Shown piece by piece: positions 20,703 to 31,907 of a stretch of DNA of 64,000 bases; position 1 is the stretch's first letter, and each line of letters begins with the position of its first letter. The stretch comes from Ecdyonurus torrentis (lineage: Eukaryota; Arthropoda; Insecta; Ephemeroptera; Heptageniidae). The stretch spans positions 28,645,459 through 28,709,458 of the forward strand of contig OX439134.1 in assembly GCA_949318235.1 (NCBI GenBank), in the 5' to 3' direction. The position numbers were made by a program, and so were the translations under genes. The notes under the pieces are model-generated. The model did not search any database. It was not told the origin of the DNA and saw only the letters and a list, made by a program, of their open reading frames with translations.

Positions 20703-22263
20703 CCCTGACTCGACAGGCGCACAAAAATTGTGCGAAATTACGACTCTGTTTTGGCGTAATATTACGCACATTTGGTCGAAATTTACGCCAAACTTTGTGC
20801 GACAATTTTTTACCCTATTTCAATAACCCACGAAATTACGCACATTTTGTGCGTAATTTGGCGCTCTGTTGCGTAATGTCGTACATATATACGAAATTTC
20901 GTACTTATGTGCGTAATTTACGCACATGTACTGCAGGTTGCATCGCTTAAAAAGCCAGGGGCACAGTGCATTGCCGTCGCCGTGCCGCCAGCCTGGGCAC
21001 CCCCTAAATCCACCCCCACCCCCTAAAATATAATAATTTTAGATTGATTAATAATTAGTATAATTACAGTATGTTTTTTTAAATTAATTAATCAATTTAA
21101 AATAATTATATAAAAGTGAAGTGAGATTTGGTACAGCCAGGACTTCATAATATTGCTCCGCTTCATCTGGGCCTATAACACACACACATACAATAAAATA
21201 CAAGTCACTGATTGCAAGGTTTAATGCAGCTATCGTAGAGACTTGTAAATTCTGCAGGACCCAAATTATTGCTCGGATTCATCCTATAACACACATACAA
21301 TTAAATATATAAGTCTCCCCGCATGCAATATTTTTAGCTTGTAGAGGGTACAGCCTGCAGGACTTCAATTATTGCTTCACTCCATCTATATAACACACAT
21401 GCAATAAAATATATGTCCCACGTACCTATACATGCAATCTTTTGAGCTATCGTAGAGGTACAGCCTGCAGGACTTCAATTATTGCTCGGCTTGATTCTAT
21501 AACACACACAATAAAATAAGTCACTGCGCATGCATGTTAATGACGGCTGGTCCCATTGTTGCATGTAATACATAACAAAAATAAACATATTACATATGGA
21601 CAAAACTCTGGATGTGGCCACAGCCACAGTTGTACTTTCTCGTATATCATTCTATAAATTCAACATACTAGAATCATAAACAAAATAACGAAATTAAAAA
21701 AATAAAATAAACTGTGTACTCACTTGCTTGAAGATCTAATGTGCTGTATTTTAACTCACTACACTATAGGCTAGGCCGCGCCGCGCCGCACCGCACCCAG
21801 CCGCGCCATTGTGTAAACAAAGCATAGGCGGGGAAGCACAAGCCGCAATTTTAAAGACCTGAAAAATGTACCAAAAAGACTCACAAAGTATACAATTTTT
21901 ATATATTTGCAATAATTAAACGTTAAGTTACTTCCCGTGATATCTTCTTGTCTGAGATTGCTTCTTATTCTTCATAAACATCCATAAATGACGAGATCCG
22001 AGAACACAAGCGACTGTAAACAAATGTCGGCATCACGACGTCACAATCCAATATGGCGGCATGCGCACATGCGCAGACGCCGCAAAATTCACGCATATGT
22101 GAATTTTACGTACAATGCGCACAACTTTTGTGCGTAAATTTTATTTAATTTTCAAGTTACACTCAATGCGCACAAACTTTGGGCGTTATTGTGAGTAATT
22201 TTTATTTTACGCCTAAAATTGTGCGTAATTACGCACAATGTTTGTGCGCCTGTCGAGTCAGGG
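20703..22263. mobile_element. non-autonomous TIR element with GTGCG palindrome clusters
   Basis: Inverted ends of about 34 bp begin CCCTGACTCGACAGGCGCAC on each side. The outer 200 bp on each side are packed with palindromic variants of GTGCGTAATTACGCAC. The centre (about 21130-21540) has four imperfect direct repeats of roughly 130 bp (words such as CAGCCTGCAGGACTTCAATT and TAACACACA). No ORF or transposase is seen. The superfamily cannot be assigned; no clear target duplication. Confidence 0.65.
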
Positions 22264-22516
22264 CTGTTTTTAACAATTTAAATTTCACTTGTAGTTCCGT
22301 TACAAATAACTCCTCCCCTCTGCTAGCTCATAAACCACCCTTGACGACGTAAATTATGACAAGCAAAGTACCCGTTTTAAGTACCGAGACTTAACAGATT
22401 CTAAATTTTTAAAGTCTGTTGTAGATATATGTGACCAGTAATGGCCATATCATGGCCAATAATGATATGTACATATAGTACCTACCGGTATATACATACA
22501 TATTTTATTTTAACTT
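22264..22516. other. short non-coding spacer
   Basis: Nothing recognisable between the two TIR elements. Confidence 0.4.
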
Positions 22517-23509
22517 CCCAGGTACCAAAAAGCTTTCCTTCGGAAAGCCCTAGGCAAGCCTGAACCTTTCCCCGGGCATTCCCAAAATCCTTTCCGAAAT
22601 CATTGCCTAATGTCCGCAGTTTGGAAAGGATTTCCGGAAAGCTTCAGGCATGCCTTGGGAATACTTTAAAATATTTCTTTTTGTCATTTGTGCTCCTTGC
22701 TCTTGTTATGAATAGAAAATCAACTTCCCAACACATTTTTGTGTCCGGAAAGGGTTGGGAAAGCTTTGGGAAAGGAGGCGCTAATTAGCATACGTAATTT
22801 GCATGAAAAAAATTATTTTTTGTGTTAGTTTATTGATTTCTATGTATACATAACAGAAAAATTATGTAAAAAGGGTTTCAAAAATTACCACGGTGGGATT
22901 CGAACCCAGGACCCTGAGATTAGAAGTACTCGCTTTAACCAATTCTGCTACCGAAGCTTTTAAGAAATATAGCTGTAAAACATTAATTTATATTTCTATT
23001 TACAATTTATCTTAGATCGTTTGCATCCATTTTAAGAAATAAACAATAAATATATAAAAATAGAATATATTATATAATTAGCATTTATAATTAATAAATA
23101 AGGTAAAATTTTAATTAAATTAATAATTTTTACACAAATATTTTATCGGAAGGCATCGGGAACAATTCAGGAAGTGGGACAAGTTTATGAAAGGCTTAGG
23201 AAAGTTTATGTAATTACGTTATTTATGTAATATAACAAAAAAAATTGACAAGAAACATGTAGTTGTGTTGATATAACTTAATTATATTGTATAAAATCAT
23301 TTTTTCTTACCCCGGAAAGAGTCAGGAAAACTTTTGGAAAGCTATGTAGGGAAAACTTTGGGCAAGGTTTAGGAAAGGAACCTTAATTTGAATATTTTTA
23401 ATTTTTGTGCCAAGTAAAATTTTGGGCAATGTCAAGGAAAGGTTTCGGCATTTCCCAATCTTTGCCCAAAGATTGCCGGGTTCCCACGGAAAACTTTCTG
23501 GTACCTGGG
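22517..23509. mobile_element. non-autonomous TIR element with internal tRNA-like segment
   Basis: Inverted ends: CCCAGGTACCAAAAAGCTTTCC on the left; the right end is its complement with two mismatches. The outer 250 bp on each side repeat a GGAAAG/CTTTCC motif with GGGAAA variants. The centre contains a tRNA-derived sequence. No transposase. The layout matches the elements at 20703-22263 and 30695-31741. Confidence 0.65.
22887..22957 (-). pseudogene. tRNA-Arg(TCT)-like pseudogene or SINE head
   Basis: The minus strand keeps an A box (TAGCAGAATTGG, 22939-22950), a B box (GGTTCGAATCC, 22896-22906) and an anticodon loop reading CTTCTAA. The acceptor arms do not pair, so it is not a working tRNA. 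It sits inside a TIR element and could still act as a Pol III promoter. Confidence 0.6.
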
Positions 23510-23890
23510 TTGTATTTCTCACATAAAACATATCTTATAACATAATATTATATTTCAAAAAGAATAAATACTTAATAAAATTTCACAGAAACTTACTGTA
23601 CGCTACTATAAGAAAATCTCAGATGTCCAAAAAAATAAATTTCCAGAAACTTATTACATAAAATGATATAGCGATTGAAGTCGAGTCACAATTATTATTG
23701 AACAGCAAACACGCCCAACAAAATAATTTATTTAATTTTGAACAACTTGTTAATCATACATATTACTTGTTCATATAGATTAACATTTAAACTTTGATTT
23801 AATTCACATTTAATTATCCTAATAATTTATCACGTGTCAAATCATACATAAGTTGAAATAAAATGTTTTTCAGAGGTGACGATTCAACAT
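23510..23890. other. non-coding spacer
   Basis: AT-rich, nothing recognised. Confidence 0.4.
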
Positions 23891-24058
23891 TATTGACTAG
23901 TAAAGGAACAACGGTTTTGAGGCCGACTATAAGCGATTTCGGTCACATCCGCTTCCGTTTCTCCTTACTACTCATGCGCAGTAAGACGAAACGGAAGCGG
24001 ATATGAGCAAAATTGCTAATAGTCGGCTTCAAAACAATTGTTCCTTTATCAGTCAATA
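23891..24058. mobile_element. 168-bp foldback MITE
   Basis: Two arms of about 70 bp form an imperfect inverted repeat (TATTGACTAGTAAAGGAAC outward, with AAACGGAAGCGGAT near the centre) around a 25-bp loop. No coding content. A related arm fragment occurs near 19985. Confidence 0.65.
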
Positions 24059-24978
24059 GCTTGTCCTAAACATAGTTATCAGAACTAATATAAATATATT
24101 TTTATAATTGTTAATTAGGCAATTAATAATTATTTTAAATTAATTTAATCACTATTTCAACACTTAATTTGTTAATAATTTTATTTACAATTTCTATACT
24201 GTGGAAGCAAAGCACTTTTTGTTTATTTAATTTTTTCGTACAGCTGTTTTAAAATCAGGGCTACCAACTACGAGTGTTAAAATGGATTGATGTTCACGTT
24301 CAGATTCATATTCGAATTATGGGGACCCTTGTGCGAGGCTAATTTCAAAATCGAAAAATCGCATTTTTTTGGCTTTTTCAGCCACTTTTAAGCATCCAAA
24401 ATAATCAATTTAACAAGATAAAGCAATTAACTTTTTATTTTAATATGAAAATTAATTAATTTAACTTTTTAAAACGTGAAAATTAGGTAATAATATCGTT
24501 CAAGGTCAAAACAGCCAATTTTGATGGTATAAAATCGATGATTAAGGGTTGAAATCTGTATGTGACAACCAAAATTAAGATAGTTTTGCAATTTGGACTT
24601 ATTTTTACAGGTGTCACAAACAAAAAATCGACGATCCGTGCAATAGGAATCGAGCTACGATTTTTTCAAAATGCCTCTGTTGTCAACATTCTTTCGCCTA
24701 TAAATCGCAAACGCAGGTTCTAAAAAAGTTAAAAATCGCAGGACGAGTACTTGACATGTTTATCTAACGATTTACAAAGTTTCGATCATTTAAAAAATTT
24801 CCTTCTAAAAAAATCGACAAAAAAACGCTACTTTTTATCGATTTTTTCGTTTCAAAGGCCGATTTCTTACACAAAATCGACAAAATCGGACATTAAATTT
24901 ATGTATAAAATAGCCAATCATGTTCTACGGCTGTCACAACAATAAAATCTCAAGTGCGACAATCGACAGAGCAGCTAC
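24059..24978. other. non-coding stretch with short AAAATCG-type words
   Basis: About 0.9 kb with many interspersed AAATCG/CGATTTT words but no clear unit, ORF or terminal repeat. Confidence 0.4.
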
Positions 24979-25326
24979 AATTTTTTTTCAGTTTCAGTTT
25001 ATTTATTGATCAAAATACCAATTGGTACATGTTGATTACAAAAAAATACAGGAATACAATATATTTCATAACAATTTCAGTCATAATACAATTTATTAGG
25101 AATATATTCTCTTAATATTTAATAAAAATTTATTTATATAGAGCTAAAAATACATTTTAATAATACATTGGTAATACATTTTAGTTAAAATATATTCATG
25201 CGATAATTTTTCATTTTATTTGTTTTATCATATATATTTTTATTATTTTTTATATATTTTTTTAGCACCTTTTATTAGCACATAATTTATTTTTTAAACA
25301 TAAATAATACTTCTAGTATTTATTAA

Positions 25327-25644
25327 ATTAAAGGCGTAGAACACCTTGAACAAAAAAGTTGCATAATATCCTAACAAACCTGAAAATCAACGTTGATTTG
25401 GCCAGAGTCATTGATTTCTAATTTATTTTCCATTCACAAAATACCACTGCCGGTCACTGACGTCACAGCTCGCTTGTTTTAAGCGCGCGTAAACCGGGCG
25501 AGCTGTGACGTCAGTGACCGGCATCGGTATTTTGTGCGTGGAAAATAAATTAGAAATAAATGACTCTGGCCAAATCAACGTTGATTTTCAGGTTTGTTAG
25601 GATATTACGCAACTTTTTTGTTCAAGGTGTTCTACGCCTTTAAT
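25327..25644. mobile_element. TTAA-flanked hairpin MITE (piggyBac-like)
   Basis: Near-perfect inverted repeat with arms of about 145 bp and a 25-bp loop. The ends read TTAA-AGGCGTAGAACACC and its complement, bordered by TTAA at 25328-25331 and 25640-25643, the piggyBac-type target. The arms contain TGACGTCA. It is inserted in the 3' UTR of the LINE. Confidence 0.8.
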
Positions 25645-25662
25645 GCATGTAATAAATATAAT

Positions 25663-28600
25663 TTAAAAATAAAAGTAGGGCATATTAAGTGTTACAAATG
25701 TGTTTTCTGAGTTTGCACTTGAGGACTTTTTGATAATGGTATAGAAATTATTTTCTAATAGAAATTTGGTCACTTCTTCTTTAAATTCTTTCTTTTTATC
25801 AATTTCTTTCAATTCATTTGGCAAGTTGTTAAACAAAGTTGCTCCTAATACAAGAAAATTTGTTTCATATGTAGCTTTATTGAAAGAAGTTTTAATATAA
25901 TTACCCTGCCGCGTACTGCGACCTGATATGTTTAAATTTTTGAAGAAATGTTCAGGATTACTTTTGACATACAGAAGTAAGTGTAATATACATAATGATG
26001 GAAAATTAAGTATTTCCATTTCTTTCCACTTTTCCTTACAACTTGAACCTGATTTTGCTCTAGTCATACTTCTTATGATATTCTTTTGACATTTAAAAAT
26101 GGCATTGTTATTTCGATTATCTGATGAACCCCATAAAGTAATACCATATGTTAATTTAGATGCAGCATAACCATGATAAACCTTTTTTAATGTGTTTAAT
26201 GAACATATATTTTTCTTAGTTGTTTGATTAAAAAGTTAACAGTTTGCAAAGATTTTTTTGTTTGTTGTATATGGTATTTCCATTGAAGTTTATCATCAAT
26301 AATTATTCCAAGATATTTACAATGAGTTACAAGCTTAATTCTAGTTTTAATTTCAAATTCATTTTTTGTTTCATCGTTTACTTTAAACAGCATGTAATAT
26401 GTTTTGCTTTCACATTCATTATAAGTTTGTTAATAAGTAAATACTTGCGAAGTATACTCATTACAATATTTTGGTTTTTTATTAGCTTTTCAAGAGTTTT
26501 ACCTATAATTATTAATACAATATCATCTGCATAGAGTAACAATTTACAAGATGCACCAAGTGAATGCTCTAAGTCATTTATGAATAAAATAAATAACAGT
26601 GGTCCCAAAACTGAACCTTGTGGTACACCCGTATTATTAGCTGTGATATCGGAGCTATAAGTTTTTTGTTCTCCGGTTTCACTAATATTTTTTATCTGAA
26701 CTGCCTGTGAGCGCTCTGATAGATATGATTTTAGAAATTGTAAGCAATTTTCTCGAATACCAAAGTGTTCTAATTTTTTTAACAGTAATTCATGATTCAC
26801 TACATCAAAAGCTTTTTTTAAATCAATAAATATTGATAACACCATGTTATTCAAGTCATTTTGTTTGTTTATTTTATTTACAAATTCAGTAATTGCTGAT
26901 GTTGTTGACTTACAGTGTCTAAAACCATGTTGGCAATTTGAAAATACATTTTTTGGGATAGCAAAATTAACAATTAACGATTTTAAAACCTTTTCTATTA
27001 CTTTTGAAAATACAGATATTTTAGCTATAGGTCGGAATTGCGTCATGTCTTTTGTATTCTTTACTTTGTGTAAAGGTGTTGTTAACGATGTTTTAAGTCT
27101 ATTTGGAAATTTACCTTCAAACAATATAGCATGGAAATAATCCAGCTTAATGGAATTTTAATTTGATCTATGACTTTTTTTACTAATATATCTGGAAATC
27201 CATCAATTCCAGATGAATATTTATTTTTTAAACTTTTAATAGCATTGTGAACATTAGTTTCATGAACTGGATTTATTAAAATTGATGCCAATGTTTTATT
27301 ACCAATTATTTTAGAAGAAGTACTTGGCATTATTTTAATTTGATCAGTTACAGAAGAGATAAAGTAATTATTTAATAATTTAACAACATTTTGTAATTCG
27401 CTTATTATATCTCCGTTATTTTGTTTGATTTCAATTTTATTGAATTGATTGCTCTTTCCCTTCTTTTTACCTGTTTCTTTTTTAACAATATTCCACGCAG
27501 TTTTAGATATGTTATCACTAGTTTCAACTTTATGTTGAAGATATTTACTTTTGGCAAATTTAATGTCTCTTTTATATTTTTTAGTTAAAGTTTTAATAAG
27601 TTCTTGTTTTGATATTTTATGAAATTTTTTTAGATTATCTATACCTCTCTTTTTTTGTTTGAGTTCAGGGGAGTACCATGTTTTTTTGTAATTCTCAGCT
27701 TTTACTAACTTTTTCTTATATGGAAAAATGTTGTTAAATCCTTCCAAAAATATATCATGAAAGGTATTGAACATATTTTCACCATCTGTACAATTTAATA
27801 GCTGCGTCCATTCTACTTTTTTTAAAAAGTCTTTAAATGAAGTGATTTGATAGTCATCATAAGTTCTTCTAGCTGTAATAGGAACTATTTTGTTTTAAGG
27901 AACTTGTTATGACGATTACTTGTGCTATATGATCCGATATTAATGGATCAGTAATGTAACATGTATTGTCACAGTCATTAATATTTGTCAGAATATTGTC
28001 AATGGTAGTTTCAGTGTTGTTTTTGTCATTTCGTCTCGTTGTTTCATTAATTTTAAGTTTTAAGTCATACAAATCAATAATATTTTTAAATTCTATACAT
28101 AATTTATCTCTTAGGTTTAATACATTTATATTAAAATCTCCTAAAATTATAACACTATTTTTTGTTACATTCATTAAGTCTAACAGTTTTGTAAATCTAT
28201 CAAAGTATTCATCAAATTGATTATTTCCATCTGAATTCTGATTATTATTTTTTTTTACATTGAATTTTTTTTATTTTGTTTTGGATGTTAGTCCTGTAGA
28301 TTCCAGCAATAAAATAGGTTTTTGCTTTACATTTATTACTACTTATCGTAATTTTAAAAGTGCTGCATTCAAATATTTGTTCTTTACTAAGATCATTGCC
28401 ATACTTTAATTGCTGGATACTACTGACATATTGATTTTTTGCAAAGAAACAAACTCCTCCATAACCATTTACTCTTGCAAAAATGTCTACTAGATAATAA
28501 CCTTTTGATTGATATGAATCAGTTTCATTTGGTTTGAGCCAGTGCTCAGTAATACAAATTATGTCAGGGTTTTCATTATCGAGTAGACATTCAATACTAG

Positions 28601-28715
28601 CTTTCTTTGTTCTTATACTTCGTGTATTTATATGTAATATTTTTAGATGTTTTTCTTTACTTTTATTAATAGTATCAATTTTACTACAAGTTGGTATAGG
28701 TGTTTGTTTCCTCAC
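25663..28715 (-). pseudogene. LINE ORF2: APE endonuclease and reverse transcriptase, multiply frameshifted
   Basis: Fragments in order: endonuclease N-half 28715-28245 (LHINTRSIR, ITEHWLKP with the catalytic Glu); endonuclease C-half 28174-27869 (GDFNIN, SDH); linker 27774-27082; RT fingers and palm 27124-26378 ([46 protein letters not shown]); thumb 26393-26196 (YLGIIIDDKLQW); C-terminal tail 26067-25663 (GATLFNNLPNEL). Motif wording fits the Jockey/CR1 group of LINEs. Each break changes frame and most are beside A/T homopolymers, so decay and sequencing error cannot be separated. The catalytic FADD-type box is intact (YADD). Confidence 0.85.
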
Positions 28716-30694
28716 AAATTTGGAGTTTTATTTGCACTATTTTTTAAATTGCCTTTTGCTTGCTGATTAATTGATATTTTTAAATTTTTTTCTAGAGACT
28801 CAGCAAGCAAATCAACATCACTTTCACCTCCACTAGTAGTAACATCGTCATCACTACTAGTAACATCATCATCACTACTTTCTTTATTTGCACTTTCTTG
28901 ACTAAAAACAATAAGATTTTCATCACTGATTGTTTGTTTACTTTTCGTATCTTGTTTGTCAATGTCTATGTTCACTTTTTCAGAAAGGTTGGTGATGGAC
29001 TGTTCTATACTTTCTGATAATATTGTTAGAATGAGAGGTGGTGTGATTAGGGTACCTTTTTCTGCCCTTGACTTAGGAGTCCAAGACCCGATATCTGATA
29101 AATCATGAATACCGGTATTTTGTGGAGAAAAGGTAGATTTTGTGGGTAAGGTAACATAAGACTTGAGTTGTGTGTCTTTTAACTCAAGTTGTTGTCTGTT
29201 CTCTCGCATTGCTTGCATTACTTCAGGACTAAGTGAGTAGACAGTCACTTGTGTTTTGCAATCTGCAAAAATATTTTTAAAGTGATGTTTTACAAAATTC
29301 CAATCCAGACGATCTTCTCCACATCCTAATCTTGGAATTGCAAGTTTTTCAATTTTTAATTCGTCACATTTATTTCTCAGTGCTTTTATTCCTTTTAAGA
29401 AGTTGTCTGCAAATATGAATTTATGTGTACCTATAGGCTTGTGGTAGAACTTTTCTTTAGTAATAACATACAATATTACTCTATTGTCTTGAGCATTCAG
29501 TGTTGCAACTTCCCTGACTTCCTTATTTTGATTTTTTAATTCTTCAACGCCCCCATATTTATTTTTTACTTGTTTAGCTAGACCAACAGACATTTTGAAA
29601 CATTTTGATACGCAATGTGCAATTGCAGTATCATTGGGAGCATCCAAAATATTACCTTGAATGAAGCTTAGTTCTGCCCTTTTAGGTTTGGTAATTTGTG
29701 GTCTTTCTATTTGGGACGTAGGAAATGTAGAGTTAGAAGATGGTAAGTGTGGGAATAATGGTTGTGGTGGCCTGGTTATGGGTGACGGCCTTGGTGTGGT
29801 AAATGGGAATTGGGGTATTTTGGGTGGATTTATTGGGCAATTATTATGTTGTGGTTTTGTACTTTTAGGTCTGTTTGCAGATATTTGTAAATTTGCAGGC
29901 CTAGTAGGAGGGGGTCTTGCAAAGTCAGGCCTAATAATTAAGGGCCCTGGGTTGTTTGGCCCATTAAGTTGTGGCTTTGTGTTTGCAGGTCTATTTGCAG
30001 AAGCTTTAGTATTTTCAGGCCTATTAGGAGAGGGTCTAGCAATATCAGGCCTGTTAATTGAGGGTCCTGGGTTGTTAGACCTATTAATTTCTGGTCTCGT
30101 ATTTATAGGCCTGTTTATAGTAGGTTGTAAATTTTTAGGCCTAGTAGGAGGGGGTCTTGTAGTGTCAGGCCAATTTACAGGTGTTTTGGTTTTGGGAGGC
30201 CTTGTGATAGGCGGCCATGCCTCAGGGTAACAATATTTTGTTGTAAGCCCTGACGCAGTTTGTGACGTGCTAATTTGAGTTTTACGGCTACTATTTTGTT
30301 CATTTGAATTTTCCAAAATTTCAGAGTATAATTTTTTTGGTTGGGTTTGATGTTGACTACTGGTATTGTACTCTGTATTTTCAAAAATTTCAACTTTTTT
30401 GTTTATTTCTGGTGGTTGATTATGGTTGAGATCTGCCTTTAAAGTACTAATGCATGTTAATATTGTTTCTTGTTTACATTGAAACTCTTGAAATTTTCTT
30501 TCAATATAGCTTCTTTGTAGTTGGATAACTTGAGTGAGTTTTGTAATTTCACCTTGATAAGCTGATTGTTGTTGGATTATTTGTTTGCATTTAGTTTCAA
30601 GCAAAAGTTTGTATTCGTGTAGCAGCTGTAAAACTTGTAAAAACATATCATTGCTGATGCAATGACCGTTTTCATGTGGAATATTGGCATTTTT
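28712..30694 (-). CDS. LINE ORF1 protein with coiled coil, PR-rich repeats and TARG1/OARD1-like macrodomain
   Basis: Open over 644 codons from the ATG at 30646 and also upstream to the inserted element at 30694, where the protein continues at 31742-31907. Residues (from 30646): 1-60 coiled coil (KQIIQQQSAYQGEITKLTQV); 145-300 Pro/Arg/Asn repeats (ARPPPTRPAN, ININRP-type units); about 323-473 a macrodomain (LSFIQGNILDAP, AHCVSKCFKMSVGLAKQVK, GGVEEL, VITKEKF, IPRLGCGEDRLDW, VTVYSL). K397 and D445 correspond to Lys84 and Asp125 of human TARG1, the catalytic pair that removes ADP-ribose from glutamate. The C-terminus is acidic and Ser-rich. There is no RRM or CCHC knuckle, which many LINE ORF1 proteins have. 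It probably binds LINE RNA through the PR-rich region and may reverse host ADP-ribosylation; that role is inferred. It ends next to a slippery site leading into ORF2. Confidence 0.85.
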   Translation of the reverse strand, partial: KNANIPHENGHCISNDMFLQVLQLLHEYKLLLETKCKQIIQQQSAYQGEITKLTQVIQLQRSYIERKFQEFQCKQETILTCISTLKADLNHNQPPEINKKVEIFENTEYNTSSQHQTQPKKLYSEILENSNEQNSSRKTQISTSQTASGLTTKYCYPEAWPPITRPPKTKTPVNWPDTTRPPPTRPKNLQPTINRPINTRPEINRSNNPGPSINRPDIARPSPNRPENTKASANRPANTKPQLNGPNNPGPLIIRPDFARPPPTRPANLQISANRPKSTKPQHNNCPINPPKIPQFPFTTPRPSPITRPPQPLFPHLPSSNSTFPTSQIERPQITKPKRAELSFIQGNILDAPNDTAIAHCVSKCFKMSVGLAKQVKNKYGGVEELKNQNKEVREVATLNAQDNRVILYVITKEKFYHKPIGTHKFIFADNFLKGIKALRNKCDELKIEKLAIPRLGCGEDRLDWNFVKHHFKNIFADCKTQVTVYSLSPEVMQAMRENRQQLELKDTQLKSYVTLPTKSTFSPQNTGIHDLSDIGSWTPKSRAEKGTLITPPLILTILSESIEQSITNLSEKVNIDIDKQDTKSKQTISDENLIVFSQESANKESSDDDVTSSDDDVTTSGGESDVDLLAESLEKNLKISINQQAKGNLKNSANKTPNL
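28715..28721 (-). promoter_or_regulatory. LINE ORF1-ORF2 -1 frameshift site A AAT TTG
   Basis: In the ORF1 frame A AAT TTG lies directly before the TGA stop at 28712-28714. It fits X XXY YYZ, and a -1 slip leads straight into the endonuclease frame, which has no ATG at its start. ORF2 could otherwise start by reinitiation. Confidence 0.6.
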
Positions 30695-31741
30695 CTGCTC
30701 GAAAAACTTGCCAAGTTCTTGCCAAGAACCCGTTTCTTACCAAGAACTTAGTAAGTTCCTGCCAAGAAACAAGTTCTTAGTAAGAACTTGCCAAGAACTT
30801 GTTTCAAGATCTTGACTGAGTAATTCTTGGCAAGTTCTTACCAAGAACTTGCTTCAAGATCTTGACAAAAATTTTCTTGGCAAGTTCTTAGTAAGATTTT
30901 ACCAAGATCTTAGTTCTTGGCAAGTTCTTAACAAGAACTTATCAAGATCTTAATTACAATTTCTTGCCAAGATCCTGGCTAATTTCTTGAAAAAAAAAAA
31001 AAAAAATCTTGGCAAAATCTTGCCAAGATTCAGTTTCTTGGTTCAATCTTGGCAAAATTTGTAAAAAAAATTAAGATTTCTTGATTCAGAAATTTCTTGG
31101 CTCGAAATCTTGACAAGTTCTTGGTAAGATCTTGGAATAGTATTTAAGGGTTGAAAAAAGGGTCAAGGAGTATTGATAGAACATTTTTGATGCCAAGAAC
31201 AGGTTCCTCATCTCTTTTTACCCCTAGGAACCAAATTTCATATTTTTAACCTTTCTGACCTCTCGACAACCTAAGTCCAAACTATTAGAACTTTATATAA
31301 CGCAAATAATACAAGGAATCAATAAGAGGTAGAAAAGAGCAGTGCAAGGACAGCCTCATCAGTGATCACCAAAGTCAAGCAACGTTGAGCGAGATCAGTA
31401 GATGGATGGGTGACCGATCTTTTTATTGTGCTAGAAATGTTTTTTTATTGATTTCTCTTTATTGTGTACAGCAGAATGTGCAGAATAAATTTTCCTACAT
31501 TTTAATTATTAATTTTAATTAAAATTAATTAATTATCCAAGATCTTGTCAAGATCTTGACACGATTTTGCCAAGAACTTGACACGATCTTGTCAAGATCG
31601 TGACAGGATCTTGACACGATCTTGACACGATCTTGACACGATCTTGTCAAGATCGTGGCACGATCTTGGTAAGATCTTACACAAGAACTTGCTAAGTTCT
31701 TGGTAAGATCCTGGCAAGAACTTGGCAAGTTTTTCGAGCAG
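30695..31741. mobile_element. TIR element with CAAGAACTTG palindrome clusters and a 5S-like core
   Basis: Perfect outer inverted repeats (CTGCTCGAAAAACTTGCCAAG and its complement). About 430 bp on the left and 200 bp on the right are built from variants of CTTGCCAAG/CAAGATCTTG. The centre holds a 5S-rRNA-like sequence. No transposase. It splits the LINE ORF1 between 30694 and 31742. No clear target duplication. Confidence 0.75.
31362..31421 (+). pseudogene. 5S-rRNA-like segment (SINE3-type)
   Basis: GATCACC, AAGTCAAGCAACGT, GATCAGTAGATGG and ATGGGTGACCG follow the order and spacing of the 3' two-thirds of animal 5S rRNA, including the A-box and C-box promoter parts. It is followed by TTTTT, a Pol III terminator. 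It lacks the 5' third and has substitutions, so it is not a working 5S gene. Confidence 0.7.
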
Positions 31742-31907
31742 GGTTACCCAGGTGTGATGCAATGTTACTATTGGTATTTTGATAATGAACATTGCTGGAT
31801 ATATACTGTGCATTGTTTGAAGTAACATAAAGAGGAGGTACTAATTGTTGGTGAACTGGTTGCCAAACAATGTTGTTTTGGTTTTGGTTTTCACTGTTGT
31901 ACCCCAT
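31742..31907 (-). CDS. N-terminus of LINE ORF1, cut off by the TIR element
   Basis: ATG at 31907, MGYNSENQNQNNIVWQPVHQ and so on, 55 codons, Asn/Gln-rich, then cut by the TIR element in a Gly-Asn-Pro stretch. The frame resumes on the far side at 30694. With the insertion removed, ORF1 would be about 715 codons. No domain recognised in this part. Confidence 0.6.

Noticed and set aside
22887..22957. Functional tRNA-Arg gene
   Set aside because: The acceptor arms do not pair and the T stem has a mismatch; it lies inside a TIR element.
29661..30230. 189-codon plus-strand frame opposite LINE ORF1
   Set aside because: Shadow of the Pro-rich repeats (Gly/Leu on the other strand). The minus-strand frame has the macrodomain.
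31362..31421. Functional 5S rRNA gene
   Set aside because: It lacks the 5' third and has several changes.
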